NCBI RefSeq assembly: GCF_025602895.1
Contig: NW_026516217.1
Coordinates: forward strand, 434,001-498,000
Origin: Polychytrium aggregatum
Taxonomy: Eukaryota > Chytridiomycota > Chytridiomycetes > Polychytriales
DNA length: 64,000 bases
Reading direction: 5' to 3'
In this document: positions 23,412 through 33,557 of the stretch, piece by piece
Position numbering within the stretch: position 1 is the stretch's first letter
Layout of the letters: each line of letters opens with the position of its first letter
Position numbers and translations under genes: made by a program
Notes under the pieces: model-generated
Databases searched by the model: none
Told to the model about the DNA's origin: nothing
Seen by the model: the letters and a program-made list of their open reading frames with translations, nothing else

Positions 23412-26400
23412 ATGGCATCGAACGAGCAAATCCTTGGGCCAGATCTGAACTACGATCCTCTAAACTACGTCCCCAGTGAAGCCACCAAGTTCCTGCTGGA
23501 ATGCATCGCCAAGAATACCTTACCCTCAACCCCGGATCTCCTCCGGATCCGCCAGGAACTGACCCTGCACCTCAAGAACATCACCCAGACCGAGATCGAC
23601 ATTGACAGCAACCTGGTATTACTGGATCAGTGGGTCAAAGAGAATCCAAACCTCATTACCCCGACATCCTCAAATCGCTTCGAACGCATCGCAGAAGGCT
23701 CCAGGGGCCGAGACGACTTTGACCAGAACGATGCCGATGACCTATCCAGTAGCCGAAGCGAGCGACCAGAAAGCGGCGCACGGCGGGCGAGTGACGCCGG
23801 ATCGCTCGTGAAAATGGAGTCGGAGGATTCGGGGCAGCTCGATGCCTCCAAGGATACGCAGACCCTGGTCCGCGATCCCAAACAGCCCGAGTCCATCACA
23901 AGCTCAGGCTTCCAGACGCCTGCGACCGAAGACTCAGACACACACGACTCATCACGGGCAAAGAAAGAAGGTAAGCTCGGCGCTACAATATCTCATTGCT
24001 CCGGCGACACACTGAATCCGTGCCACCGTGAACTCCATAAGCGGCTCCAGTCAGAATGAGTACCCTTCCTCCAGCGCTAACCCCTTGAGAGCGAGCATGT
24101 CTGTCGTCGTGTCGGTTTACTGATTTTAGTGTGATCAACAGAACCACCGTCTCGGACACCTGGCCCGCCGGTACCGACATTGCTGGAAAAGATCAAAGTC
24201 GAGGATGCAAGTAAGGCCTGATGCGAAGGATGCAGGTCTGGTTGAGTATCTTGATGCGTCTCGTGCCGCTAACCCCTCTGTAAACATCCCCATATTGGCG
24301 CCTTCGTTCCAGACACCCCAATGTAAGTTGTCGAGCAAGATCGTCACCCTGCGATTGAACATACCAGGACACTGGACAGGCCATCATATTGGGGCTGAGT
24401 TTGATGGTCATGATGGATGATGATGATGGATGAAGACTTGACTGCCAGCAAACGGAAGCTTGATCGGCGAAGGACAGACTCAATAGCGATGGATGGGGAC
24501 AACTGATGGCACCAAATGCCATATGATACTTTGGCAGATTTGGACTCGGCCTGGCAATGTTGGGACGCTGGATACTGCTATCTTTACCAAATGGAATCGC
24601 CGCTTGAGCACTAATCAGCGGTTCTCACGCTACGCAGCGCCGATGCAGAGCCTGTCACTGCCAAGCGCGACGTTGTGCCGCCTCCGCCGCCGGCTGTTTC
24701 CGCGTCATCCAAATCGTCCAGCAACGAAGTACTTGCCGAACGTAAGGGCACCGCACACCTTGTCTCAGGATGAGACTACGAGTCGACCCTATCTGCGTAT
24801 GCCCAGTACTGGTCGTTGACACCTTCATCGAACTTTTTGCCAGATATCACACAAAATCCGGGCAGCGACGCCATCAAAGTCTCGATTACCCATCATGGCA
24901 TCATCAAGCTGCGGAAAGACAGTCTGTCGTCCGGACTCGACTCTGCTTCGAGGCCGCCCGAGGTGTCATCGTCTTCAGCGGGCTATCCATGGCCGCCATC
25001 GTCATCGTCGTCCGGGGCAGGTCCGTCGAGCTCCAGCGTGTCTGCCGATCTTTCTCGGACAAGCGGACGGCCCTCCACTCCGGGACCTGTAGCGTCGGCG
25101 TCAGCCACAAACAGTCAAGCGGGCTCGCCCTTGAACACAAGCTACTACACGGGACAGTCTGCCATTCCGTTCCGCGCCAGCACCCCAAGACCGTCGAAAT
25201 CGGTAAGGACTCGCCGCTTTGATGCGAGATCTCCATTCACCACGCTTTGTCGGAAATCAGGGCACTCCTCGGAGGTGCCTCTGGCGTGTCCACAGTCAAT
25301 ATGATACAACAGTCCCGCAACTTCTCGAAGCCGAGCGGATAGCTGCCAAGACAACCATAGACTTGCTGACGTTGTTCCATGGTCGCTCCAACAGAAAAGC
25401 ACAGGAAAAGATACCCCGTCCCAGCCAAAGGAGAAGCGAAGAAAGATCAAGCAAGAAGATGCCGATGATGCCTCGGATCTGGGCAAAGACGAAACGGGTT
25501 CGGTGGCCGATGGCGACTTTACACGCGTCAAGCCGGCCAACCAGATCCCGCTCCAACAGTTTTACAGCTTCTGCGATCAATACTTTCGCAACCTCACCGA
25601 GGCTGATCTCAAATATCTGGGCGAGTGCGTAAGTGTATGAGTCGACGCCAGCGCCTCGCATGTGTAATCGATGGCGGTCTGAGGAGGCTGCATCGCCACC
25701 GCTCCGGCACATACTCAACCCAACTTCTCGACCTGGTCGGACGGTGGCAGGATGACAACGTCACTCCGTACATCATTCCGCCGCTAGGGAGGCACTACCT
25801 TGAGCAATGGAATGAGGAGGATATGATTCTTTTAGGCGGAAGTGCCGACGGTTTGAAGGACTCGCAAGACCCCAAGGGCGCCAGCAATCAGCCGAGGGAA
25901 TACGACGAGACAGACGACGGCGTCATTCCGGGCGATGTTGGGTTCGGATCCCTGACAGAGCGCATTGTATCCTCGCTCTTCCATGAAGATCTTCTTGAGG
26001 CCGCTGAGGACCACTACCACGACGATGAGCCCGACGATCCCGTGGCCGTGGCCGCTCGCATGAAGGCTAGAACCAAAACAGAGATGAGCGATCTCGAGGA
26101 GCGGCTGAAAAACGAGCTGCGGTTTATTGGCTTGCTGCCGGAGGAGGAAGAGGTAGAGTAGCTTCACGACCAACGAGCCCAATGAGGTGGCAAGGGCTGC
26201 ATCGCTGCCGTACACATGTCACCTCATCTAGACCGGGCGAGTTGTGCACGACCCCTGGCGCGTGATGGCGGGATATTGCGGCATGGCCATCGATTCGCTC
26301 TGGCTGTGACTCGAGGGAAGCCGAGCCGATTGATATTGCCCCTGGTGGCAACCCGACTCGACCAAACTAACCCTCCGACATCTGCAGATGGACACGTCCA

Positions 26401-26995
26401 TGGATGGCGACGACGAGATCGTGGCAGAGCTTCGTCGGCTCCAAGCCGAGCTGCGCTCACAGGTCTCAGTCAATCGATTCCGCAAAGACAGGTTGCTGGA
26501 GGTGGCCAAGAAGTGGATGGCGTGGCAAGAATACAATAGCTTACTGGATGAAATCAACAAGCAAGTAGAGGCATCATACATCAAGCGATTTGTGAGTAGA
26601 AGCAGATGTAGCCGCCTGGGCGGCTTCGAGCAGTCGCTCTTTTGTATACTTGCTGCTGATTGCACACCCAGCAAGTAGCAGTGTATTTCCGAGCAGTCGG
26701 TATGACTGACTCCTTTGCCTCCCACTGTTCTTCTGGCTCCTCTCTTCCACTGTACCATCGATCGGTCGAATCTTTCCAGCGGGCAGTCAAGAAGAAAAAG
26801 TCCAAGCAGGCCGCCGCCCCGCCAGCGCCTCGGCCAGTGTCCGAGAGCACCACGCTGCTGCTGAATCGACGGAAGCGGCTCATCCAGGAGCTGGGCCATA
26901 TCTTTTCGCTCGAGCACTATGGTATCCCAAAGAAATCTATTTATCGCGAGGAGTCGCCTCCGCCGTCTGTGCCCAATACAGGCGGGAAACTGTAA
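23412..26995 (+). CDS. ADA3: Ada3/Ngg1 transcriptional adaptor (SAGA HAT module)
   Basis: Subunit that links Gcn5-Ada2 within SAGA/ADA. Exon 1 (23412-23970) begins MASNEQILGPDLNYDPLNYV and includes RIRQELTLHLKNIT and an acidic/Ser-rich stretch. Middle exons carry PPSRTPGPPVPTLLEKIKVE (about 24150), PLQQFYSFCDQYFRNLTEAD (about 25550) and YIIPPLGRHYLEQWNEEDM (about 25770), followed by GSLTERIVSSLF and an acidic end at about 26152. After an intron to 26387 the Ada3 C-terminal domain reads EIVAELRRLQAELRSQVSVN, then, after a second intron, a Lys-rich KKKKSKQ segment, ending LEHYGIPKKSIY and GGKL at 26995. The PYxIPPLGxHYxxxW box and C-terminal coiled coil are typical. Some middle exon borders are uncertain. 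Confidence 0.85.
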
Positions 26996-27441
26996 CATGG
27001 CCTGTGGCCACTCATCTCTGTCGAACACACTGCTCTCCCTTTCGGTTTTCGAGACTGAGATATCTTTCAGACCGCGCCAGCCGGAGACACTGGCTGTGTT
27101 GGGGAGTCTGTGGGCTGTTGCTATCCAGGTTTGAATACAAAAACGGCCGCAGACATCCAACTTTCCTGGAAGGGGCGCCCAACGGACCCAGCTGGATCGC
27201 CCGAGGATGCCTGAGCAATAGTCCTGATTTCTTCGCGAGGCGTCTCTCCGATCAGATGTGGGTTTCGCACGATTGGCCATCGGCATCGGTTGGACAGGCT
27301 GCCCTGTCAGTGCGCCCAAATGTGCCAGCGTCACTCTCCTGTTTGATCGAGGCTGCTCGTTCCCTGCCTCGCTTGTCGGTTGAATCTGGTGCCGTCCTCT
27401 CGTTCCTCCGGATCGACCGCTGGAACTGCACTGCGTTTGTC
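26996..27441. other. Intergenic between ADA3 and ARL6
   Basis: About 446 bases between codirectional genes. No gene or clear regulatory motif seen. Confidence 0.5.
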
Positions 27442-28539
27442 ATGGGCATCTGGTCCAATCTGCTCGCCAGCCTGGGGCTGATCAAGCGGCGGGTGTCCAT
27501 CATCCTTGTCGGCCTCGATAACTCTGGCAAGACCACCCTGCTCGAGCACAATTTCAAAGAGTACGACATCCACTCGACAAGCAATCGGTCCATCCAGAAC
27601 CCTGGTGTAAGAGAGCCGGCTGTGATTTGCCCAAGTTGCGCCGCCCTGGCCGACAGATCTTCCCACGCCTCCACCCTTCCCCAAAACGCGTCATGATATG
27701 TATCTCATCGTGCTCCTCCCCGCCTTCATCCTGCGCCAGGATGCTCCGAAGCTCGCCTCAATCGACATCGTTCCCACCATCGGCTTCAAAGCAGACCAAT
27801 TCCAGATCTCGAGATCCAAGCTCCAGATCACCTGCTTCGATATGAGCGGGCAGGGCAAGTATCGGGACCTCTGGGAGCACTTTTACACCAACGAGCTGGA
27901 TGCCATCATCTTTGTGATCGACGCCTCAGATCATCAGCGGATATGCGTCGTGAGAGACGAATTCGAGGGCATGTTGAAGCATCCAGGTTGGTTTCTCGTC
28001 ATTCCGCAAGTGGTCACATCCCTGTGCAGACAGAGGTCTGGGAGAAAGTAGACTGCTCGAAACCACGGTGATGGATATCCCCACCCTCAAGAGGAGCCAA
28101 CAGCTAGTCCGCCAAGGCAAAGCAATTGGTATCCACAACAGATCTTGAACCTGCATCTGATGGGCGATTTTGGGCTCCATCCGACCTTCTCTCGGGGCCC
28201 ATAGCCATCCAGTCCAAGAGAATCCCGATCCTCCTCTTTGCCAATAAGATGGATCTTGAAGCCGGCATGACAGTCGCCGAGATCTCGACAGCATTGGGTC
28301 TTGAGAGCATACGAGAGCACAACTGGCACATATGGTAATTTGGAGACTGCAAGCTCGGAGGCCAGTCTGCTGGGGGGCGGAGCGGGAGTCGAAAGGCACT
28401 CAGGGGCCCAAAGTTGCACTGAGCTCGCCTCTCATATCCTGACGTGCTATCTAGCCCATGTAGCGCCCTTTACTGCCAGGGTGTCCATCAAGGTCTGGAA
28501 TGGCTAGCAGGTAAAGTATTGGTCCTGGTCGAGCAATAG
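27442..28539 (+). CDS. ARL6: ARL6/BBS3-type small GTPase
   Basis: Arf-like GTPase that recruits the BBSome to ciliary membranes. Exon 1 (27442 on) gives MGIWSNLLASLGLIKRR, with Gly2 available for N-myristoylation, and the P-loop GLDNSGKTT. The next exon has SIDIVPTIGF (switch I Thr), CFDMSGQGKYRDLWEHFY (DxxGQ switch II), AIIFVIDASD and DEFEGMLKHP; a phase-1 intron follows. IQSKRIPILLFANKMDLEAG carries the NKMD guanine-specificity motif; LGLESIREHNWHI ends at a phase-2 donor. The last exon (from about 28456) gives CSALYCQGVHQGLEWLAGKV and stops at 28539. The DMSGQG and PWHIC-like motifs match ARL6 more closely than other Arf families. The exon 1 donor (near 27554 or 27606) is ambiguous. Confidence 0.87.
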
Positions 28540-28923
28540 TGGGCCCTGATAACGACATGGCGGGCATATCGCAGTTCTGGTTCGCAGAGTCTCGTGGCAA
28601 CCGCTCACTCTTTACTTTGCTTATGGACAGACGAGCTCACTCGGTAGCAAGCCAGCCGTCCGGAAACAAGCCGGCATCGATGAGGAGCGCATAACAAGCT
28701 TTGCGCCTAGCTCTCTCCCCTCTGGATGGGCCATCTGATCCGGCGCGGCCTGAAAGAACCAACAATTTGCCTATGCTCGAGCACGGCGCAGGCAGAATAC
28801 CAATTCCCTCCAAGTATCCGATGTTCCCTCAACAAATCCACAGAGAGACAAGCCGACGCCGTGTTCGCATGTGCAGTTGTCCTGATACGCAACGGGGCGA
28901 ATTGGATCGGATTGACACCAATA
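28540..28923. other. Convergent gap between ARL6 and the mutarotase gene
   Basis: About 384 bases of 3' flanks. Nothing supported. Confidence 0.5.
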
Positions 28924-30145
28924 TCAGCTGGCACGGACAATATATACGGTCTTCTGGCCCCAACGCTGCGAGCCTTCCAGAACGACGGCTGGTCGATACT
29001 CGGGCATGTTGACAGCGTTCGGGGGCTGCGATGCCTCGATGCAGAAACCTGCATACGGCCCAGTTACGGCATGTTGCTGATCTGCCTTGCCCCGGACGTT
29101 CTGCAGCCAATTTCCGGTATAGAGCTGGAATCCTGGCGCATCTGAAAGAACTTGCAGCGTCAGGCCGGTCGAAGGGCAATGCGCCGTGGCTACTTCACGA
29201 ACAGTGGGCTGGCCCTGCTGCTTGGGGACGAGGAAAAAATGATCGTAGCCCCTGGTAGTCGCCAGATAGGCGTCTCCAATATCCTGGCCCAGGGTCTTGC
29301 CTGCGCCCGCAAAGTTCATGCAGCTCGGATCGACCGTCGGGAGCTTTCTACCGGTTGGGATCTGGGTCTCATCCAGCTCCAGGAACTCGCTACTCTCGAG
29401 GCGAACGACGTGGTCGAGCACATTCGGTCGGGTGAGGCCCGAGAGATTGAAGTAGGCGTGGTTGGTGAGATTGACGATCGTTTGGTCGGATTTGCTGCCG
29501 TCCAGGCTGGCAGCGAAGGTCATGGCCAAGGCACCTGCATCCTCCAGTGTGAAAACGATGCTGGTTTGCAGCGTACCCGGATAACCCTCCTGTCCACCGG
29601 GCGAGACCAGAGTGAACTCGATTGTGGGCGGTGACTGCGAGATCACGCAGGACTTCCAGTTTTGCTTGTCGAAGCCAACCAGGCCGCCATGCAGGTGATT
29701 GACGCCGTTGTTGATGGCGAGTTGGTAGGTATGTCCTCCGAGATCGAAGCGCCCCTTGGCAATGCTACAGGCGGTATCAGAGTTGTCGATGTGTCAGTAC
29801 GGAGGCGATCGAGAACGCCACCAAGAAGCGTGCAGGCTTTGCTGGCATGTGGTCATACCGATTGCAGACTCTGCCGATCGAGGCGCCATAGTAGAATACC
29901 GAGGAGAGATAGTCGTTGGGATTGTCGAATCCAAGGACGACGTCTCTCTCCTTGCCATCCCTGTCGCTCACGATAAAGTGGGAGATGGCTGCCCCAAGCG
30001 AACTGAGCACGACGCGGCTCAAGCGATCAGACGAGGTCAGTGTGTAGATGTCGATGGGGGCGACGAAGCCATCGGCGACATATTCCGAGTGGCTGATGTT
30101 GGGTCCGAGCGACCGCTCAGACTGCTCAGACTGCTCAGGCTGCAT
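28924..30145 (-). CDS. galM: Aldose 1-epimerase (galactose mutarotase)
   Basis: Interconverts alpha and beta anomers of galactose or glucose in the cytosol. Two exons. Exon 1 runs from ATG at 30145 (MQPEQSEQSERSLGPN) through IYTLTSSDRLSRVVLSSLGA, GKERDVVLGFDNPNDYL and YYGASIGRVCNR, with a phase-2 donor GTATGA at about 29859. Exon 2 starts near 29766 with IAKGRFDLGGHTYQL, then NNGVNHLHGGLVGFDKQNW (catalytic HGG region), LTNHAYFNLSG (catalytic His), GYDHFF, DAPGFQLYTGNW and GFCIEASQPPNAVN (Glu base), to the stop at 28924. All family motifs are present, so it is probably functional. It sits 266 bases downstream of galactokinase on the same strand. The N-terminus contains a threefold ACTGCTCAG nucleotide repeat coding EQSEQSE. 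Confidence 0.92.
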
Positions 30146-30175
30146 GTCGGATCGTTTCGACAGATGGCGGGCCGG

Positions 30176-30229
30176 ATGGATAGATGGACGGATGGACGGA
30201 TGGATAGATGGACGGATGGACGGATGGAT
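30176..30229. repeat. GGATGGACGGATGGATAGAT tandem repeat upstream of the mutarotase gene
   Basis: Imperfect GGAT/GGAC/AGAT tetranucleotide array of about 54 bases beginning about 30 bases upstream of the mutarotase start codon, so within its promoter or 5' UTR. Confidence 0.85.
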
Positions 30230-30411
30230 TGCGGAGCGCTGGGAAAGAGGAGGGTGCGGCGCGCTTGCCCATGAGCCGGACATGGCCAAAGGCTTCCATG
30301 CTCCCTGGGACCTGGTTTCCGTGCTCTGCTCCGAGACAAGCCCTCGAGCCCAGACCCAGAATTGTATTGCTCGAACCCAGCCAACAGCATGGCTGCAGGT
30401 CCACGAGGACC

Positions 30412-33022
30412 TCAGGCGGGCAGCAGAGCGGCCCCACTGCAGGCCCGGGTGGCGAACAAATAGTTCGAAATGGATCCATCGCCACGCATTTCTGGCCATC
30501 TGCGGAAAAAGTACTCCTCCTGCACATGGTCCAGGAACCGATCCAGGTCGCTGCGCTGAACCAACGAGACAACGCATCCGCCCCAGCCAGCGCCCGTGAG
30601 CCTGGAGCCAAGAGCACCCGAGCGCCTAGATATGACAAACGAGAGCAAACAGCGCAGAGTGTGAGCCCCAGAGTGACCAGGTTCTCACAGCCGGACATAT
30701 GCACTCGATCCCAACCCACAATCACCTGCATATCTCGACCAGCTCGTCGATTTCGGGGCAGCTGCAATGGAAAAGGTCGCTGCAGCTCGCTTGCGACTGA
30801 TTCATCAGCTCCCCGAGTTCCTGACGATATTGAGCAAGAGTTGGATGAATGCCATATCGTTCCCTCACGAAGTCGCAGCTGTGGAGGAATGCGGCTCTCC
30901 GACACGGGGGTCTGTGTTCCCCAAGCCCATGTTACCTTTAGCAAGTCGCCGGAGGAATCGTCGCTGCTGATCAAGAGATCTCGGAACTGATACACTCGTC
31001 GCGCCTCGGAAAAAACATGCTTGGCGCGGCTGTGGAGCTGGAAGCCAGATGCTCGAATGGTAACGTCCGCAACGAGGCGGGACCGTACCTGAGCCACCTG
31101 TAAGATCGTCGACAGTCAGCATCGACGGGCTCAAAGAGATGAGGTATCAAATCCTGGCGGATCAGTAGTATAGCTGCATATCACGTACCGAGGTCTGGAG
31201 CTCTGCTGCAACGTCTTCGAGACTGTAGTACCCGGGCTTGAGCTTCGTGTCAATGTACGCCAGAACAATCTGGAGTTGTCTGTCGTCCGATAGACCTTGG
31301 CTCTGATCACCATATTGATCCAGGATAAATGACTTGTGGAAATCACGCAATGTAGCGACGTTATGAAGGTTTGCATGCTTGGCCAGGATTGCCGCCGCCA
31401 TACGAGTCTCAACTACACGCAGGTTGTAGTTTGTGGGGGCCGTGACGTGTTTGTCGGCAACGACCCGTGTGTTGGCGATAACAAACACTGGGGCCGAAGA
31501 AGCAACCGGCTGGAAAGAAACCGGGGTGGCGCGCAGGACTGGGACAAAGTCGATCAACAGAGCCTGCTCTTTAACGCCGTTGACACAAGCCGTCTGGTCC
31601 ATTCTGTTGCCAAAGTCATCAAAGAGTAAGTTGATCGCGGCTTGTTCCACATAGATTGCTAGCAGAGGAAAGACGGGGCGTGCGAGAACTATTTACCCCC
31701 CGATCTTTACGCCAGCATGTTGCTCGCCTTCGATGGCTCGCTGGGTCAGCTCGAGCTGGATGAGAAATGTCGAATCCCGATGCGTCGTCAATCATTTGTG
31801 TGGATGGTTCCCTGATAGACCGTCTGGGCGCTTTTGGCGTTGGTGCTGCTGTGTGAACAGCACGGCGTCTGGAAAGCTAAGCATACCTTACTGAGCTTGA
31901 TGCCGTTGACTTGCATCGTAGCGAGAGCCGAGCAGCAGACGAATGCTGAACTCGAGGAAAGGCCGGCGCCCTGGACCAACGCCATGAAGGGGATTCAGGA
32001 GTGTCAGTGTGAGTTATGGATCTGAATCGTGTCGCGAGCCACGGACTGGGTGAATTGTATGATATCCAACCCAACAGCCACCCGAATTCAAGTCGTTCGA
32101 GCTCAGAGACCCACCGTCGGTATGTTGCCGTCGACTAAGGCTCGGAATCCCCTTGGCTGGATGTTGCCATGGCTTTCGAGGAGCCCCTGCAACCGGCGAC
32201 TGAGGTTAGGTCCACATAAGCCGCTGCCCACTCTGGGCAGATTTGTCGTCGACTACCACAAAGGACGGGCCCAGAAAGCAACCTGCCTTGTATCCGCACT
32301 TGAAGTAGTTGATCCAGTCGTGCACCGAGGAGTCGATGTGGACGATCGAGTCAGACTGATGTTGGAACGACGTCTCGGTATACCGAGGGTCCTGATTGGC
32401 AACTGTGACCTGGACAGGCATCGACGATTCCAGAGATGCCACAGCAATCTTGATGCGCGGTGAGTGCATTCGTGAGAGTGTGAGTGGTTTGTGCTGGTGC
32501 TTTGGAATGCAAGTGAGCCGGATCCTGTTGCTTCGTGGCTGCCACTCGAGACATGGACACATACAACTACATCTCGAGAGACCGCCATTGGAAAAACAGA
32601 GTATCCCGAGTAGTCGATGTGCTCTCCTGCGATCAAGCAAGAGGGTATATGAGTTTGGTGAAAGAATGGCAAGGCGCAGGCCGGTAGAGGGCAAAGAAGC
32701 GGAGCCAGAGACACAGCGACCAGAGAGGCAGGAAGACTGAGGCGCAAGCAGCGATGTTTGTACCGATGATGTTTACTCGCCCGGGGCAACGTGCATAGAA
32801 ATCAGGCCAGACCCCGAAGCGCTTGTGGAAGCTCTCCTTCAAGGCTTGGTACCGCTCGCTGGGGGGGGGCAGCCGCAAGAACGGCAGCGCGGATCAGTGC
32901 ATGTGGAGAATGGATCGGCGCCGTGCGGTGTTTGGTACCGGATCCTACCGCTGGGCGGGCACCTCGTCATCAAAATACACATCGGCTAGAGAGCCAGAGA
33001 AGACCAGCGGTTCTGCAGTCAT
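30412..33022 (-). CDS. GAL1: Galactokinase / GALK2-type GHMP kinase
   Basis: ATP-dependent C1 phosphorylation of galactose (GALK2 relatives also use GalNAc). Exon 1 (33022 on) [20 protein letters not shown]; exon 2 [20 protein letters not shown] and [11 protein letters not shown]; exon 3 [20 protein letters not shown]; exon 4 up to [11 protein letters not shown] (32287); exon 5 [20 protein letters not shown] then NIPT; exon 6 [20 protein letters not shown] (ATP-binding motif 2); then [19 protein letters not shown] joined to [19 protein letters not shown] (catalytic Asp), [44 protein letters not shown], and the last exon [17 protein letters not shown], stopping at 30412. Exon order follows human GALK2 closely. 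One intron appears to use a GC donor. It forms a tandem pair with the mutarotase gene. Confidence 0.9.
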
Positions 33023-33557
33023 GTTTGGGCGAGACGGAGGCAGGATGCAGGCCCGCTTGCAGAGCGGATGCAGACGCAGTCCATGGGGCGCGCTGGCCCG
33101 GTGTCATGCCGCAAGCCCCGACCAGGGTCTCACGTGCGACAGAGTCGCACAACACACGTGACCACACTGATCAGCCGATCGCAGACGTGGCTTGGGCGGG
33201 CGCCAAATGAATGAACGGGGCGGGCGAATAAATTCGAGCGCGGCGGCCGGTTTCTCTTTCGCCTTCGAACAATTATAATCCGAAATGCGTCCTAGTGTGG
33301 AGACCTCTATATCCATGGAGGCCCTCCCGTTCCCGACGTCAAAGATTGAAAGCCAGTTCTAAAAACCTCCCTACGAGATATTCTCTGATGTGGGGACACC
33401 TGAGGGCTAGGACAATTTTATTGCGATCCATCTGTCGCTTTGGCTGTGTCGGTTTGCTGCTTGGCTTCCACCGAGCTCTCTCCTCCATCTGCGGTGGCAT
33501 CGCTGGGTTGAGATCCCACGGATCCTTCCGGGTTGCTGCCTGGGATCTTGCTTGGCT
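33023..33557. other. Galactokinase promoter and SET-gene 3' flank
   Basis: About 535 bases. No gene supported. An A+T-rich CAATTATAAT stretch lies near 33270. Confidence 0.5.

Noticed and set aside
22562-23479. 305-residue open frame upstream of and overlapping ADA3
   Set aside because: It is out of frame with ADA3, Cys/Pro/Leu/Ser-rich and lacks any family motif. A pyrimidine-rich 5' UTR explains it.
26228-27334. 368-residue minus-strand frame across the ADA3 3' end
   Set aside because: It runs antisense through recognised ADA3 exons and introns and has no recognisable domain.
31603-31650. Apparent loss of the galactokinase catalytic motif (FGNRMDQ in place of GGMDQ)
   Set aside because: The odd residues are intron sequence. 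Splicing IGG to MDQ restores the motif.
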